Shown in pieces: positions 26,610-35,351 of a DNA stretch of 64,000 bases. The translations under genes were made by a program, and so were the position numbers. Location: contig OY759785.1 of the NCBI GenBank assembly GCA_963662605.1, positions 2,418,001 to 2,482,000 of the forward strand. The letters are read 5' to 3'. A model generated the notes under the pieces. It was not told the origin of the DNA. It did no database searches and worked only from the letters and a program-made list of their open reading frames with translations. The DNA comes from G963662605 sp963662605. GTDB lineage: Bacteria > Bacteroidota > Ignavibacteria > Ignavibacteriales > Ignavibacteriaceae. How positions within the stretch are numbered: the stretch's first letter is position 1; each line of letters opens with the position of its first letter.

Positions 26610-27464
26610 TTAGTGTGCAGTCTGAGGACGTAAAACAATCACACCTGTATCATGATTGTGTTTTGCCAAATAAGTCCCTAAGGGAGTTTCTGAGACTTTC
26701 ACTTTTTTGTCGGATGAGGAGGCATGCAAGAGATACACCCTGTTGTTTTTCCCGATCACCGCGATTCCAACGTGACTTATATCTAATCCTTTTATATCGG
26801 TCGCGATGGCAATTATATCTCCTGAGTGAATGTTCTCCTCATTCTTTTCGATAAGCGATTTCGGGAGCTCGTAAAAAATCTTGTCGCCGATCTTTTTCTC
26901 AACTGCCTTAATGCTGTCAATAAATTCAGGATTCGCTTTAAGCTGCGGATAATACTGTGTGTGCGTGGACATGAAGTTCAGTCTGTAACGCGTCGGATTT
27001 CCGTTGCATTCCCGGGTTACGTCTTTGATAGTCTGTTTAGCGCAGTTGTCAAGTATCCATTCGGAAAAATAATGCAATCGTGAGGTATAGGAATCCAGTT
27101 TTCCGCCGCGATACCGGATTTGTCTCAACTCATTTTCAAAATCTGCGTAGGTCGTATTTGAACTCGAAATACACCGTGCAAGAGCCAATGAAGACTCAAC
27201 AAATGTGGTGCAATCAAATCCGGTCAGATTGACCGTCAACTTTTCGACGCTATCACGATCAAGCGATTTTTCAATATACGGCGTACCTAAAAAATATTTA
27301 CCAACAGCGGCTAAGACTATATCGGTTCGTTCACCGTTTAGTTGATGAGCAGAAGCAAATGCTATTACACTTTCAAATACCGCTTTATCTGACAATGGTT
27401 CGGACGGCAATGTTTGGATAGAACTAAGCAGAAAAACACAAAGGAATAATGCGACTTTCGTCAA
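26610..27464 (-). CDS. DUF1460 family (NlpC/P60-like amidase) secreted protein
   Basis: 284-residue exported protein with a signal peptide (FLCVFLLSSIQTLPS). DUF1460 proteins are cysteine-peptidase-like amidases related to NlpC/P60 and N-acetylmuramoyl-L-alanine amidases. The conserved start of the core is TGFDCTTFVESSLALARC, with the likely catalytic Cys, followed later by SHVGIAV with the likely catalytic His. Start: TTG at 27464 overlapping the dnaB stop by 4 nt, with GGAGG 8 nt upstream. The role may be periplasmic peptide or peptidoglycan cleavage. The downstream gap to the SDR is about 160 bp. Confidence 0.85.
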   Translation of the reverse strand: MTKVALFLCVFLLSSIQTLPSEPLSDKAVFESVIAFASAHQLNGERTDIVLAAVGKYFLGTPYIEKSLDRDSVEKLTVNLTGFDCTTFVESSLALARCISSSNTTYADFENELRQIRYRGGKLDSYTSRLHYFSEWILDNCAKQTIKDVTRECNGNPTRYRLNFMSTHTQYYPQLKANPEFIDSIKAVEKKIGDKIFYELPKSLIEKNEENIHSGDIIAIATDIKGLDISHVGIAVIGKNNRVYLLHASSSDKKVKVSETPLGTYLAKHNHDTGVIVLRPQTAH

Positions 27465-28882
27465 AAAGGATCCTCCACTGATGGAAGCGAGGGATATTCT
27501 TCGCCCGCAGGCAATGCTTGTCTGTAATTATCTGCATTTTCAAATTTCGCGTAATCCTTCACAAAGCGGAGTTTAACCTCTCCCGTAGGACCATTACGAT
27601 GCTTGGCAATGATGATTTCAGCCATACCTTCAGTTGAGCTGCCGTCTTTTGGGTCGGAAGTTATTCCATAATATTCAGGCCGGTGAATAAAGAGTACAAC
27701 GTCTGCATCCTGCTCAATCGAACCGGATTCACGCAAATCGGAAAGCTGTGGCATTCTGTCATTACGTTTTTCAACTTCACGGTTAAGCTGCGCCAGAACA
27801 AGTATCGGAATATCAATCTCTTTTGCCAAAGCTTTGAGTGAGCGGGAAATATGGGAAATTTCACGCTCGCGGCTTTCAGCTTTATCAGGTCCCTGCATCA
27901 GCTGCAAGTAATCAATAACAATAAACCCGATTCCCTTTTCAGCCTTTAATCTTCTGGACTTGGCACTAATCTCCAGGATAGTTTGCGCCGGCATGTCATC
28001 AATAAACATGGGGAGTTCAACCAATTTGGAAGCACTTCTTCCCAAATACTGCATGTCCTGCTGCGGCAGCTTTCCCGTTCTCACCTGATGGGCATTTAAT
28101 CTGGCTTCTGAACATAATAAACGGGTAACTAACTGCTGATTGGACATTTCAAGACTGAATACCGCTGTCGGGACATAGTTAGCAGCATTACGGGCAAGAT
28201 TCAACGCGAAAGCTGTTTTACCCATAGATGGACGTGCGGCCAAAATGATAAGGTCGGACTTATGAAAGCCGCCCAATTTATCGTCCAAATCATAATAATC
28301 ACTTGGAACAGAAGACAATGTATTCTTATCTCCGCTATGAAGGCGGTCAATGAAATCCATTGTATCGTTAACCGCTTCTTTCAACGAGATGTATGATTTT
28401 CGTATATGCTTTTCAGTAATCTCAAAAATCTTTTTCTCTGCATGCTGCAGTATGGATAAAGCATCTTCTCTGGCTTTGTAAGCCGTCTCAGTCACCTCGG
28501 TACCCACACCGATAACATCCCGCAGAATGGATTTTTCAATGATAATACGGGCATGGTATTCAAAATTTGCAGCGCTTGCAATATTAGTCGTTAGTTCAGC
28601 AAGATATGCCGGGCCGCCTGCCGAGTCACCCTTACCCATTCTATTCAATTCGGCAAATACGGTTATATTATCAACCGCTTCGTTTGCCTTAAACAGGTTT
28701 TGCATAGCTTGAAATATGATGCCGTTTTTTCTGACATAAAAAACATCAACGCCCAGCATCTGAATACCCTTGAGCATGGCTTCTTTGTCAATCATCATGG
28801 CTCCAAGCACAATAGCTTCTACCTCGACAGCAGATGGAGCTTGAATACCTTTTATGTTATTTTGATTTTCTAATTCGTTCAT
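27461..28882 (-). CDS. dnaB: Replicative DNA helicase DnaB
   Basis: Hexameric helicase at the replication fork, 473 residues. The N-terminal DnaB helical domain (about 15-120) is followed by the RecA-like ATPase with Walker A ARPSMGKTAFALN, Walker B FIVIDYLQLMQG, and the QLNREVEKR and DLRESGSIEQDADVV segments. No intein is present. The ATG is normal. It is 25 bp downstream of the uracil-DNA glycosylase gene and overlaps DUF1460 by 4 nt. Confidence 0.97.
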   Translation of the reverse strand: MNELENQNNIKGIQAPSAVEVEAIVLGAMMIDKEAMLKGIQMLGVDVFYVRKNGIIFQAMQNLFKANEAVDNITVFAELNRMGKGDSAGGPAYLAELTTNIASAANFEYHARIIIEKSILRDVIGVGTEVTETAYKAREDALSILQHAEKKIFEITEKHIRKSYISLKEAVNDTMDFIDRLHSGDKNTLSSVPSDYYDLDDKLGGFHKSDLIILAARPSMGKTAFALNLARNAANYVPTAVFSLEMSNQQLVTRLLCSEARLNAHQVRTGKLPQQDMQYLGRSASKLVELPMFIDDMPAQTILEISAKSRRLKAEKGIGFIVIDYLQLMQGPDKAESREREISHISRSLKALAKEIDIPILVLAQLNREVEKRNDRMPQLSDLRESGSIEQDADVVLFIHRPEYYGITSDPKDGSSTEGMAEIIIAKHRNGPTGEVKLRFVKDYAKFENADNYRQALPAGEEYPSLPSVEDPF

Positions 28883-28907
28883 TGATGCTGCTATTCTTCA
28901 AATATCT

Positions 28908-29642
28908 TTACTTGTTTTCTAAATCATCATATAATTTACGTAACGCCTGAACATCAGTCCAGCAATCACGTTTCCAACCGGGATTTCTTAGCAATGCCGC
29001 CGGGTGGTATGTAACCATGACCTTAATATCTTTAAAGGTAAATACGTTCGAACGCATCCTGCCGAGAGTATCCTTTTTCTGAAGCAGGCAGTTTGCTGCG
29101 GTAGTACCCAGACAAAGAATGAGCTTCGGCTTAACAATATCTATCTGCCTATGCAGATAAGGGATGCACTGGTCTACTTCGTCCGGTGAGGGAACGCGGT
29201 TTCCCGGAGGCCTGCATTTGACGATATTCGCAATGTAAACATCCTCACGCTCAAATTTGATCGCCTTCAAAATATCATTAAGAAGTTTACCTGCACGTCC
29301 GACAAACGGCTCACCTTGAGCATCCTCATCTGCTCCAGGGCCTTCGCCTATCAGCATCACCTTTGCATTGGGATTACCTACTCCGAACACAAATTTATTT
29401 CGTGTTGAACCAAGACGGCAAGCCTGACAGTTGCAGCTCTGTTCATATAATTTTTTCAAAGCTTCTTCCGGAGGAAGGCTTTCATCAAAACTTACAATGC
29501 GCTCATTAACTTTTACCGTTTGTACAATCTCTTCTTCATAAACTATCTTTGTTCTTCTTACCTTATCGGCTTGAATGAACAATTCATCTCCGAAGATTTC
29601 CTTTTGTAATAGAACTCTGTTTAAATTTTCCTTTTTACCCAT
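28908..29642 (-). CDS. Uracil-DNA glycosylase family 4 (Fe-S type)
   Basis: Excises uracil from DNA. About 244 residues from the chosen ATG. Family 4 marks: a Cys pair in CNCQACRLGSTR, the active-site block GEGPGADEDAQGEPFVGRAG, CRPPGNRVPSPDE and HPAALLRNPGWKRDCW, with Cys that would complete a [4Fe-4S] cluster. The ATG at 29642 sits just after the coaBC stop (29644-29646); a longer reading from 29660 would overlap coaBC by 17 nt and add MWCFSD, which is not typical. Family 5 is less likely because GEGPGADE is the family 4 form. Confidence 0.93.
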   Translation of the reverse strand: MGKKENLNRVLLQKEIFGDELFIQADKVRRTKIVYEEEIVQTVKVNERIVSFDESLPPEEALKKLYEQSCNCQACRLGSTRNKFVFGVGNPNAKVMLIGEGPGADEDAQGEPFVGRAGKLLNDILKAIKFEREDVYIANIVKCRPPGNRVPSPDEVDQCIPYLHRQIDIVKPKLILCLGTTAANCLLQKKDTLGRMRSNVFTFKDIKVMVTYHPAALLRNPGWKRDCWTDVQALRKLYDDLENK

Positions 29643-29643
29643 A

Positions 29644-30843
29644 TCAGAAAAACACCACATCTAAAATTTTATGCGCTGTTTGGAATTTTGACATCAGAGG
29701 CAGGTGCATCGGTTTTGAATCCTTACGATAGATGGTAACTTGATTGGTATCGTATTCAAATCCGCTGTTCTTATCCTGAAGCGAATTGAGAATTATCATA
29801 TCAAGCTGTTTATTATCCATCTTCTTTAGAGCGTTAGCTTCTTCAGAATCTGTTTCGAGAGCAAAGCCTACAATCTGTTTATTTTCTTTCTGAATGGCGC
29901 TTAAAATATCCGTGGTTCCGACAAGTTCAATAGTCAAGCTATCACCTGTTTTTTTAATTTTCCGTTTTGCAACTTTCGCGGGAGTGAAATCAGCCACAGC
30001 AGCAGCCATAATCAAAGTTTCATTTTCCACCATCTCTTTAGCAACTGCCTGATACATATCCTTCGCGCAGCGCACGGAAACATTCTTAATATTTTGATAA
30101 GACTTTTCGGTGGAAGGGCCATGGATAAGCGTCACCTCTGCACCACGTAATGCGGCGGCTTTGGCGAGAGCGAAACCCATTTTCCCGCTTGAGCGGTTTC
30201 CTAAAAAACGTACCGGATCAATATCCTCATATGTTGGGCCTGCGGTTACAACGATCTTTTTGCCGCTCAAATCCATTTTCTTGTAACCGTAAAAAACCGT
30301 TTCAACCGTCTCAACAATTTTCGATAATTCCGGAAGCCTGCCAATACCCTTCAAGCCGCTTGCCAATTCGCCACACTCAGCATCAAGAATGTACATGCCG
30401 AGGGATTTGAGTTTCGCGATGTTTTCTAACGTAATCGGATTTTGATACATGTCCATATCGGCAGCAGGACAAACAACAATCGGACAACGGCTTGCCAGGG
30501 CAAGTGTTGTCAGTGCGTTATCTGCAAAACCATGAGCTATTTTTGCGATGCTATTTACCGTAGCAGGAGCAATAACAAAAATATCACTCCATTCGGATAA
30601 GGAAATATGCCATGTACCCGCGTTATCTTCAGAGAATATCTCCGAGATTACCGGATTTTGGGATACTGTTGAAAGTGTAAGAGGGGTAACAAATTTTAAA
30701 GCTGAGGATGTCGCCGCGACTTTAACCTCAGCACCTCTTTTGACAAATTCGCGGATGAGCTGGGGCGTCTTGTACGCAGCAATTCCACCGGTTATTCCCA
30801 GCAGGATTTTTTTTCCTGCAAAAATGTCAGGATTCTGGTGCAT
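29644..30843 (-). CDS. coaBC: Bifunctional phosphopantothenoylcysteine decarboxylase/synthetase
   Basis: Two consecutive steps of CoA synthesis. The N-terminal CoaC flavoprotein decarboxylase (about 1-180) has GITGGIAAYKTPQLI, the active-site His in TWHISLSEW, and APATVNSIAKIAHGFADN. The C-terminal CoaB synthetase (about 190-399) starts KIVVTAGPTYEDIDPVRFL and has ADFTPAKVAKRKIKK, with the Lys that binds the acyl-cytidylate intermediate. Length 399 is normal. It is preceded by rpoZ with a 55-bp gap. Confidence 0.96.
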   Translation of the reverse strand: MHQNPDIFAGKKILLGITGGIAAYKTPQLIREFVKRGAEVKVAATSSALKFVTPLTLSTVSQNPVISEIFSEDNAGTWHISLSEWSDIFVIAPATVNSIAKIAHGFADNALTTLALASRCPIVVCPAADMDMYQNPITLENIAKLKSLGMYILDAECGELASGLKGIGRLPELSKIVETVETVFYGYKKMDLSGKKIVVTAGPTYEDIDPVRFLGNRSSGKMGFALAKAAALRGAEVTLIHGPSTEKSYQNIKNVSVRCAKDMYQAVAKEMVENETLIMAAAVADFTPAKVAKRKIKKTGDSLTIELVGTTDILSAIQKENKQIVGFALETDSEEANALKKMDNKQLDMIILNSLQDKNSGFEYDTNQVTIYRKDSKPMHLPLMSKFQTAHKILDVVFF

Positions 30844-30898
30844 ATTTCAGCCTTAAAATTGTGGTGAATAAAACGAACCGGTGGAATCGCCGGTAAAT

Positions 30899-31201
30899 TT
30901 ATTTTACACTTTTGTCTTTGTATTCAAATCCGACTTCACCGTCAAGAAGCTGATTAAGCGCATTGACATGCGGTTTCGGACGTCTTTCGAATTCCAAAGA
31001 AATTTTCTGCTGTTCAGGATTGTGAAAATCTTCACTGTCATCATCAACGTTCGTCTGCTGAACTGTTGAAAGAAGCTGGTTGAATTCCATCTTTTGTTCA
31101 TCATTGATTTGACGCGCTTTTTTTGAAGCAACTATGATAGCTTCATAAACATTAGCCGCGTTCTTATCTATTTCACGTAAGTCAATTGCTTGGATTCCCA
31201 T
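30899..31201 (-). CDS. rpoZ: RNA polymerase omega subunit-like protein
   Basis: Small 100-residue protein resembling the omega subunit that helps assemble RNA polymerase: MGIQAIDLREIDKNAANVYEAIIVASKKARQIND, split here as start and helix, is the typical conserved N-terminal helix pair. The position between gmk and coaBC is the classic neighbourhood gmk-rpoZ-coaBC (dfp). The C-terminal 50 residues are divergent and acidic. No other function is suggested. Confidence 0.9.
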   Translation of the reverse strand: MGIQAIDLREIDKNAANVYEAIIVASKKARQINDEQKMEFNQLLSTVQQTNVDDDSEDFHNPEQQKISLEFERRPKPHVNALNQLLDGEVGFEYKDKSVK

Positions 31202-31209
31202 GAGTCTCC

Positions 31210-31773
31210 TTATTGTATTTTATTTTTTATATAGTTTTCTAATTCCTGCGTGGCCCTGTCCAGGTCATCATTAACGATTACGAGGTCGAAATTATTCTTT
31301 TCGGCCAATTCCATTTTAGCTCGTTCAAGTCGTTTGATAATATCGTTAGCATTATCCGTGTTGCGTTTTCGTAATCTTTTTTCAAGTTCTTCGTAACTCG
31401 GAGGATCAAAGAATATCAGGTTCGAATCCGGATATTTATTCTTGACCGAAAGTGCGCCTTTAACATCAACCTCAACAAGGATGTGCTTTCCGGTGGTTAT
31501 TGTATCCTCAATAAAATGTCTAAGCGTTCCGTAATAATAATCATAAACTTTTTCCCATTCAAGGAATTCATGATTCTCTATTTTCTTCTGAAACTCATCA
31601 CCGGAAACAAAGAAATAATCTACTCCGTTTACCTCTCCCGGCCTTTGTGTTCTCGTCGTAGCTGAGACTGAATACACAATTTCAGGGTGATGGGCTAAAA
31701 AACCATGAATGATACTTGTCTTGCCTGTTCCGCTTGGAGCAGCAATAACAAAGATTTTACCTTTTTCCGGCAT
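31210..31773 (-). CDS. gmk: Guanylate kinase
   Basis: Phosphorylates GMP to GDP. 187 residues with the P-loop APSGTGKTSI at 11-20, the GMP-binding region (TTRTQRPGEVNGVDYFFVS) and a LID/CORE typical of the family (IEDTITTGKHILVEVDVKGA). It is 8 bp upstream of rpoZ and 12 bp downstream of yicC, which matches the yicC-gmk-rpoZ-coaBC cluster of many bacteria. Confidence 0.97.
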   Translation of the reverse strand: MPEKGKIFVIAAPSGTGKTSIIHGFLAHHPEIVYSVSATTRTQRPGEVNGVDYFFVSGDEFQKKIENHEFLEWEKVYDYYYGTLRHFIEDTITTGKHILVEVDVKGALSVKNKYPDSNLIFFDPPSYEELEKRLRKRNTDNANDIIKRLERAKMELAEKNNFDLVIVNDDLDRATQELENYIKNKIQ

Positions 31774-31785
31774 AAAAACTTGTCT

Positions 31786-32661
31786 CTATTCGATATTTTG
31801 AACCTGCTCACGGATGCGTTCAATTTCTTCCTTAATGAGAAGTGAATTGTATGTAATTTCATTCCCATACGATTTTGAAGATATTGTATTAGCTTCGCGA
31901 TGCAGTTCCTGACATAAAAAATTCAATTTTCTACCCACATCATCACCGTTGGAGAGTGCTTCCTTAAAGTATTTGATATGACTTTTCAGACGTACACATT
32001 CTTCGGTAATATCGGATTTATCGGCGAGAAGCGCGAGTTCAACCTCCATGCGGTCATTATATTTAGCGACATCAGCAACTAATTCCTGAATGCGCTCTTT
32101 AGTCTTCTCAAAATAAATTTTGAGATTCTCTTTAAAATCTTTTTCAATGAGGGCTAAATAACCCAGAATTTTATCCAGCCTTGATTGGAGATCCGAAGCA
32201 AGTTCTGTGCCTTCAAGCATCTTCATTTTCAGCAAATTGTCGAGTGCTTCATTAATAGCACCTTTAAACGCTTCAAAGTCCTCATCACTAAGAGTCTCGC
32301 TATCCTGACTGAACATTTCTTTTACATTAAGAAGATCGGCTATTTCAAGTTTACCTTTAATGCCGAATTTCTTTTTAAGTTCTTTTAACTGATCGAGCAG
32401 TGCATGTACTTTTTCTTCATCAAAAGTTAAGGTTGAGGTATTGCCCTGCTGTTTTTGCAAATTAACAACAAATAACAATTTACCTCTACGGATTTTTTTC
32501 CGGATCGCTTCTCTGATTTCATATTCTCTTGAATATAAACCTGAAGGGAGTTTCAGTGAAACTTCAACAAACCGGTTATTGAGGCTTTTAACTTCAATTT
32601 CGTATGTGCAGTTCTTAATAGTGGCGATGGCCTTGCCAAAGCCAGTCATGCTGTAAATCAT
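31786..32661 (-). CDS. yicC: YicC family endoribonuclease-like protein
   Basis: 291-residue YicC protein, a family of endoribonucleases or RNase-regulating proteins (stationary-phase survival in E. coli). The N-terminus MIYSMTGFGKA is diagnostic; the C-terminal DUF1732 part includes DITEECVRLKSHIKYFKEAL and GRKLNFLCQELHREANTI. The reading frame stays open for 161 codons further upstream into the divergent phosphatase gene, but the conserved start fixes the true ATG at 32661. It begins the gmk-rpoZ-coaBC unit. Confidence 0.95.
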   Translation of the reverse strand: MIYSMTGFGKAIATIKNCTYEIEVKSLNNRFVEVSLKLPSGLYSREYEIREAIRKKIRRGKLLFVVNLQKQQGNTSTLTFDEEKVHALLDQLKELKKKFGIKGKLEIADLLNVKEMFSQDSETLSDEDFEAFKGAINEALDNLLKMKMLEGTELASDLQSRLDKILGYLALIEKDFKENLKIYFEKTKERIQELVADVAKYNDRMEVELALLADKSDITEECVRLKSHIKYFKEALSNGDDVGRKLNFLCQELHREANTISSKSYGNEITYNSLLIKEEIERIREQVQNIE

Positions 32662-32853
32662 AAAACTTTTTATTATGTAAACAGTAAAGTTACGGAATTT
32701 TATATGTTCTGAAAAGGAATTTATTCGGGCAAACCTTAAGAATGCTGACGCATTATGCTTTGCCCGGCAAGTAAAGAACTCTAAAAGAAACGCAAATTCG
32801 AGCGAATTTGCAATTCTTCTTTCCCTGATTCCCTGAATTTCGAATTTGATTTT

Positions 32854-32861
32854 TATATTTG
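32854..32861 (+). promoter_or_regulatory. Candidate Bacteroidota-type -7 box TATATTTG
   Basis: The intergenic region between divergent yicC and the inositol monophosphatase has TATATTTG 30 nt upstream of the chosen ATG. It fits the Bacteroidota consensus TAnnTTTG. No clear TTTG box at the usual -33 spacing is seen, so the assignment is tentative. Confidence 0.4.
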
Positions 32862-32890
32862 TTGTTTCAATTAAAAAGGATAATGCGATA

Positions 32891-33673
32891 ATGCTTGATA
32901 AAGTACTCGAAATAACTCGCGAAGCCGGTGAATTAGTAAGAGAAGGTTTCGGTAAAGATTTCTCCATTGAATATAAGACCAACGAATCCAATCTTGTAAC
33001 GGAAATAGATAAAAAATCAGAAGCGCTTATTGTTTCATATATTAAAAAGAACTTTCCTGCCCACGGTATACTTGCCGAGGAAGGCGACGTTGAAAATACA
33101 AATGCCGAATACCTTTGGGTAATTGACCCGATTGACGGCACCACAAATTTTGCACATGGCTTCCCGATTTTTGCTGTTTCAGTCGGACTTCAGAAAAACG
33201 GCAAAACGATCTGCGGCGCCGTGTATCACGTTATGCAGAACAACATGTTCTTTTCGGAAGCAGGCAGCGGCTCATTCTGCGATGCCAAGCGGCTAAAAGT
33301 TGCCCGAAATGATAAACTGCGTACCAGTTTGTTGGTTACCGGATTCCCCTACAACATTGACGAAAACCCCGATCAAGCAATGGAAATCTTCAACGCTATG
33401 GTCAAAAATTCTCGCGGCATGCGACGGTTAGGTTCGGCCGCACTTGATGTCTGCTATGTTGCCTCCGGTTGCTTTGAGGGATTCTGGGAAGTCAATCTTC
33501 ATCCGTGGGATATCTGTGCCGCTCAATTGATTTTGGAAGAAGCAGGAGGACTCGCGACCGATTTCAGCGGTAAACCGGCCTCAATATACTCGAAGCAGTT
33601 TTTGTGCAGTAACGGACTTGTTCATCAACAAATGCTTGATCTTGTACATGAGGTTAAAGCGAGCAAAATCTAA
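32891..33673 (+). CDS. Inositol-1-monophosphatase family protein
   Basis: Mg-dependent sugar/inositol phosphatase, 260 residues. Motifs: LAEEGD (metal-binding Glu), WVIDPIDGTTNFAHGFP (the DPIDGT box), and LHPWDICAAQLILEEAGG (second metal-binding Asp). Start: ATG at 32891 with AAGGA about 9 nt upstream; an ORF extension to 32846 would add 15 hydrophobic residues with no ribosome site. Substrate may be myo-inositol-1-phosphate, histidinol phosphate or others. The sugar transporter begins 163 bp downstream. Confidence 0.92.
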   Translation: MLDKVLEITREAGELVREGFGKDFSIEYKTNESNLVTEIDKKSEALIVSYIKKNFPAHGILAEEGDVENTNAEYLWVIDPIDGTTNFAHGFPIFAVSVGLQKNGKTICGAVYHVMQNNMFFSEAGSGSFCDAKRLKVARNDKLRTSLLVTGFPYNIDENPDQAMEIFNAMVKNSRGMRRLGSAALDVCYVASGCFEGFWEVNLHPWDICAAQLILEEAGGLATDFSGKPASIYSKQFLCSNGLVHQQMLDLVHEVKASKI

Positions 33674-33835
33674 TATGGCATAGATAGTTTTTTGGCTGAA
33701 TTTGTAAGAGATTATATAAAGTTATTTAATATATTTTTATATTAATATTACTTTATTTCGGTTTTTCTATAGTCAGTCTCCATAACCTATTGGAGTAATT
33801 ATCTTTTAAGAGCATCACAAATTCAAGGATTGCAA

Positions 33836-35323
33836 ATGTTATCCATTCAGAAAAAACTTACAAATTCTTTCTATGCAATACTGAGTCTCCCGGCGACAGC
33901 TATGGGATTTGCGCTTTGTATTCAGATTTCTGCTCTCAGTTGGATTCTCAGTACTCAATACCATCTTAAAATTGATGAAATCGGTTTAGTATGGGCAGCG
34001 GGTCCAATTGCCGGTATTTTGGGACAAGTTATCATCGGTGTTATCAGTGATAAAGTCTGGTTATGGGGCGGAAGAAGACGTCCGTTTATCCTGATCGGCG
34101 GTTTGTTTGCTGCTGTTATGCTTATTGCTTTACCAAACATTCAGCATATCGCCAACGCTTTCGGCTTTAAAAGTATACTTGGAGTTGCAATTGCCGTAGC
34201 TCTTACATTGGATTTGGCTATTAACGTCAGTTTTAACCCGACCCGATCAATAATTGCTGATGTTACTCCCGAAGGTGATGAACGCACCAAAGGTTACACT
34301 TGGATGCAAACTATCTCCGGTACGTTCGGTGTTCTTGCATATGTTATCGGTGCTGTGTGGAATAATTACGTTCTGATCTATTCCGGAGTATTCCTCGTTC
34401 TTCTTCTCGGTATTCTCCCCTCCTTTTTTATTGAAGAACCCCGCGAATTAGCAGGCGCTGAACCGGCGAAAAAAGCCGCCACAGTTAAAACTCCATTCAT
34501 CGAAATTCTAAAATTGATTGAGCCATTATGGGGATTTCTCCTTTATGCCATTTACGGAATAACTGCAAAGTTAACGAATTATCATCCCGGTAATTTCCTT
34601 CCGGAAATTATTTGCGCAGTGGTCACCATCGCATTTATTCTCAAAAGCCTCTTAGCAAAATCAAGCAAAGATGATGCTGTTGCAAACGGGATTATCACGT
34701 ATAAGAAGATCCTCGCCGCTCATTCATTTACGTGGATTGGCGTTCAAACAATGTTTGTATACCTGTTTGCTTATGTTCAATTTAAAGTCTTTAATCAAAC
34801 GGCGGATGCTAAAATATCCGAAGAAATCAATGCTCAGCTTGGCCGCGTTATCAGCATCAGCTTCCTTATTTTCAATGCTGTTGCTGCAATTCTGCCGGCA
34901 TTTGTACTGGAGCCGATAACTCATAAATTGGGCAGAGTAAAGACACACATGTTCTGCATTTTCAGTATGGCAATTTCGTACGCGTTGATGTGGTTTTTCG
35001 GATTTACGCCAACTGCTATTTATATCATCATGGCGCTACTCGGAATCGGCTGGTCTTCAACCATCAGTCTGCCGTTCGCTATTATGTCACAGCAGATTGA
35101 TCAGTCGCGAATGGGACTCTTCATGGGTCTGTTCAATCTTTCAGTTGTACTGCCGCAGTTGGTAGCCAGTCTTGGAATCGCGCAGGTTATTAACACGGCT
35201 CCTGATAAGAGCATAATTTTCATTATCAGCACGATTTGCTTAACTATCTCCGCTTTCTTGTGGATATTGGTAAAAGAAGAAAAAACCTCGGTTGCTCCGG
35301 CAGTTCAAAAGTCAGGTCACTAA
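33836..35323 (+). CDS. MFS sugar transporter, SLC45/MFS glycoside-type
   Basis: 495-residue membrane protein with about 12 helices. The loop motif GGRRRPFILIGG after helix 2 is characteristic of SLC45/sucrose-transporter-like MFS permeases that import disaccharides with H+. Further marks are NPTRSIIADVTPE and the loop before helix 7. I chose ATG at 33836 (AAGG 7 nt upstream) over a TTG at 33830. It is followed 28 bp later by a secreted GH13 enzyme, so the two probably handle maltose or maltodextrins from external alpha-glucan. The assignment to a sugar is inferred. Confidence 0.85.
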   Translation: MLSIQKKLTNSFYAILSLPATAMGFALCIQISALSWILSTQYHLKIDEIGLVWAAGPIAGILGQVIIGVISDKVWLWGGRRRPFILIGGLFAAVMLIALPNIQHIANAFGFKSILGVAIAVALTLDLAINVSFNPTRSIIADVTPEGDERTKGYTWMQTISGTFGVLAYVIGAVWNNYVLIYSGVFLVLLLGILPSFFIEEPRELAGAEPAKKAATVKTPFIEILKLIEPLWGFLLYAIYGITAKLTNYHPGNFLPEIICAVVTIAFILKSLLAKSSKDDAVANGIITYKKILAAHSFTWIGVQTMFVYLFAYVQFKVFNQTADAKISEEINAQLGRVISISFLIFNAVAAILPAFVLEPITHKLGRVKTHMFCIFSMAISYALMWFFGFTPTAIYIIMALLGIGWSSTISLPFAIMSQQIDQSRMGLFMGLFNLSVVLPQLVASLGIAQVINTAPDKSIIFIISTICLTISAFLWILVKEEKTSVAPAVQKSGH

Positions 35324-35351
35324 GTATATAATCAAAGCGAAGAATATATTT

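Noticed and set aside
32662..33144. A 161-codon upward extension of the yicC frame
   Set aside because: It runs into the divergent phosphatase gene and precedes the conserved MIYSMTGFGK start, so it is an open frame without coding evidence.
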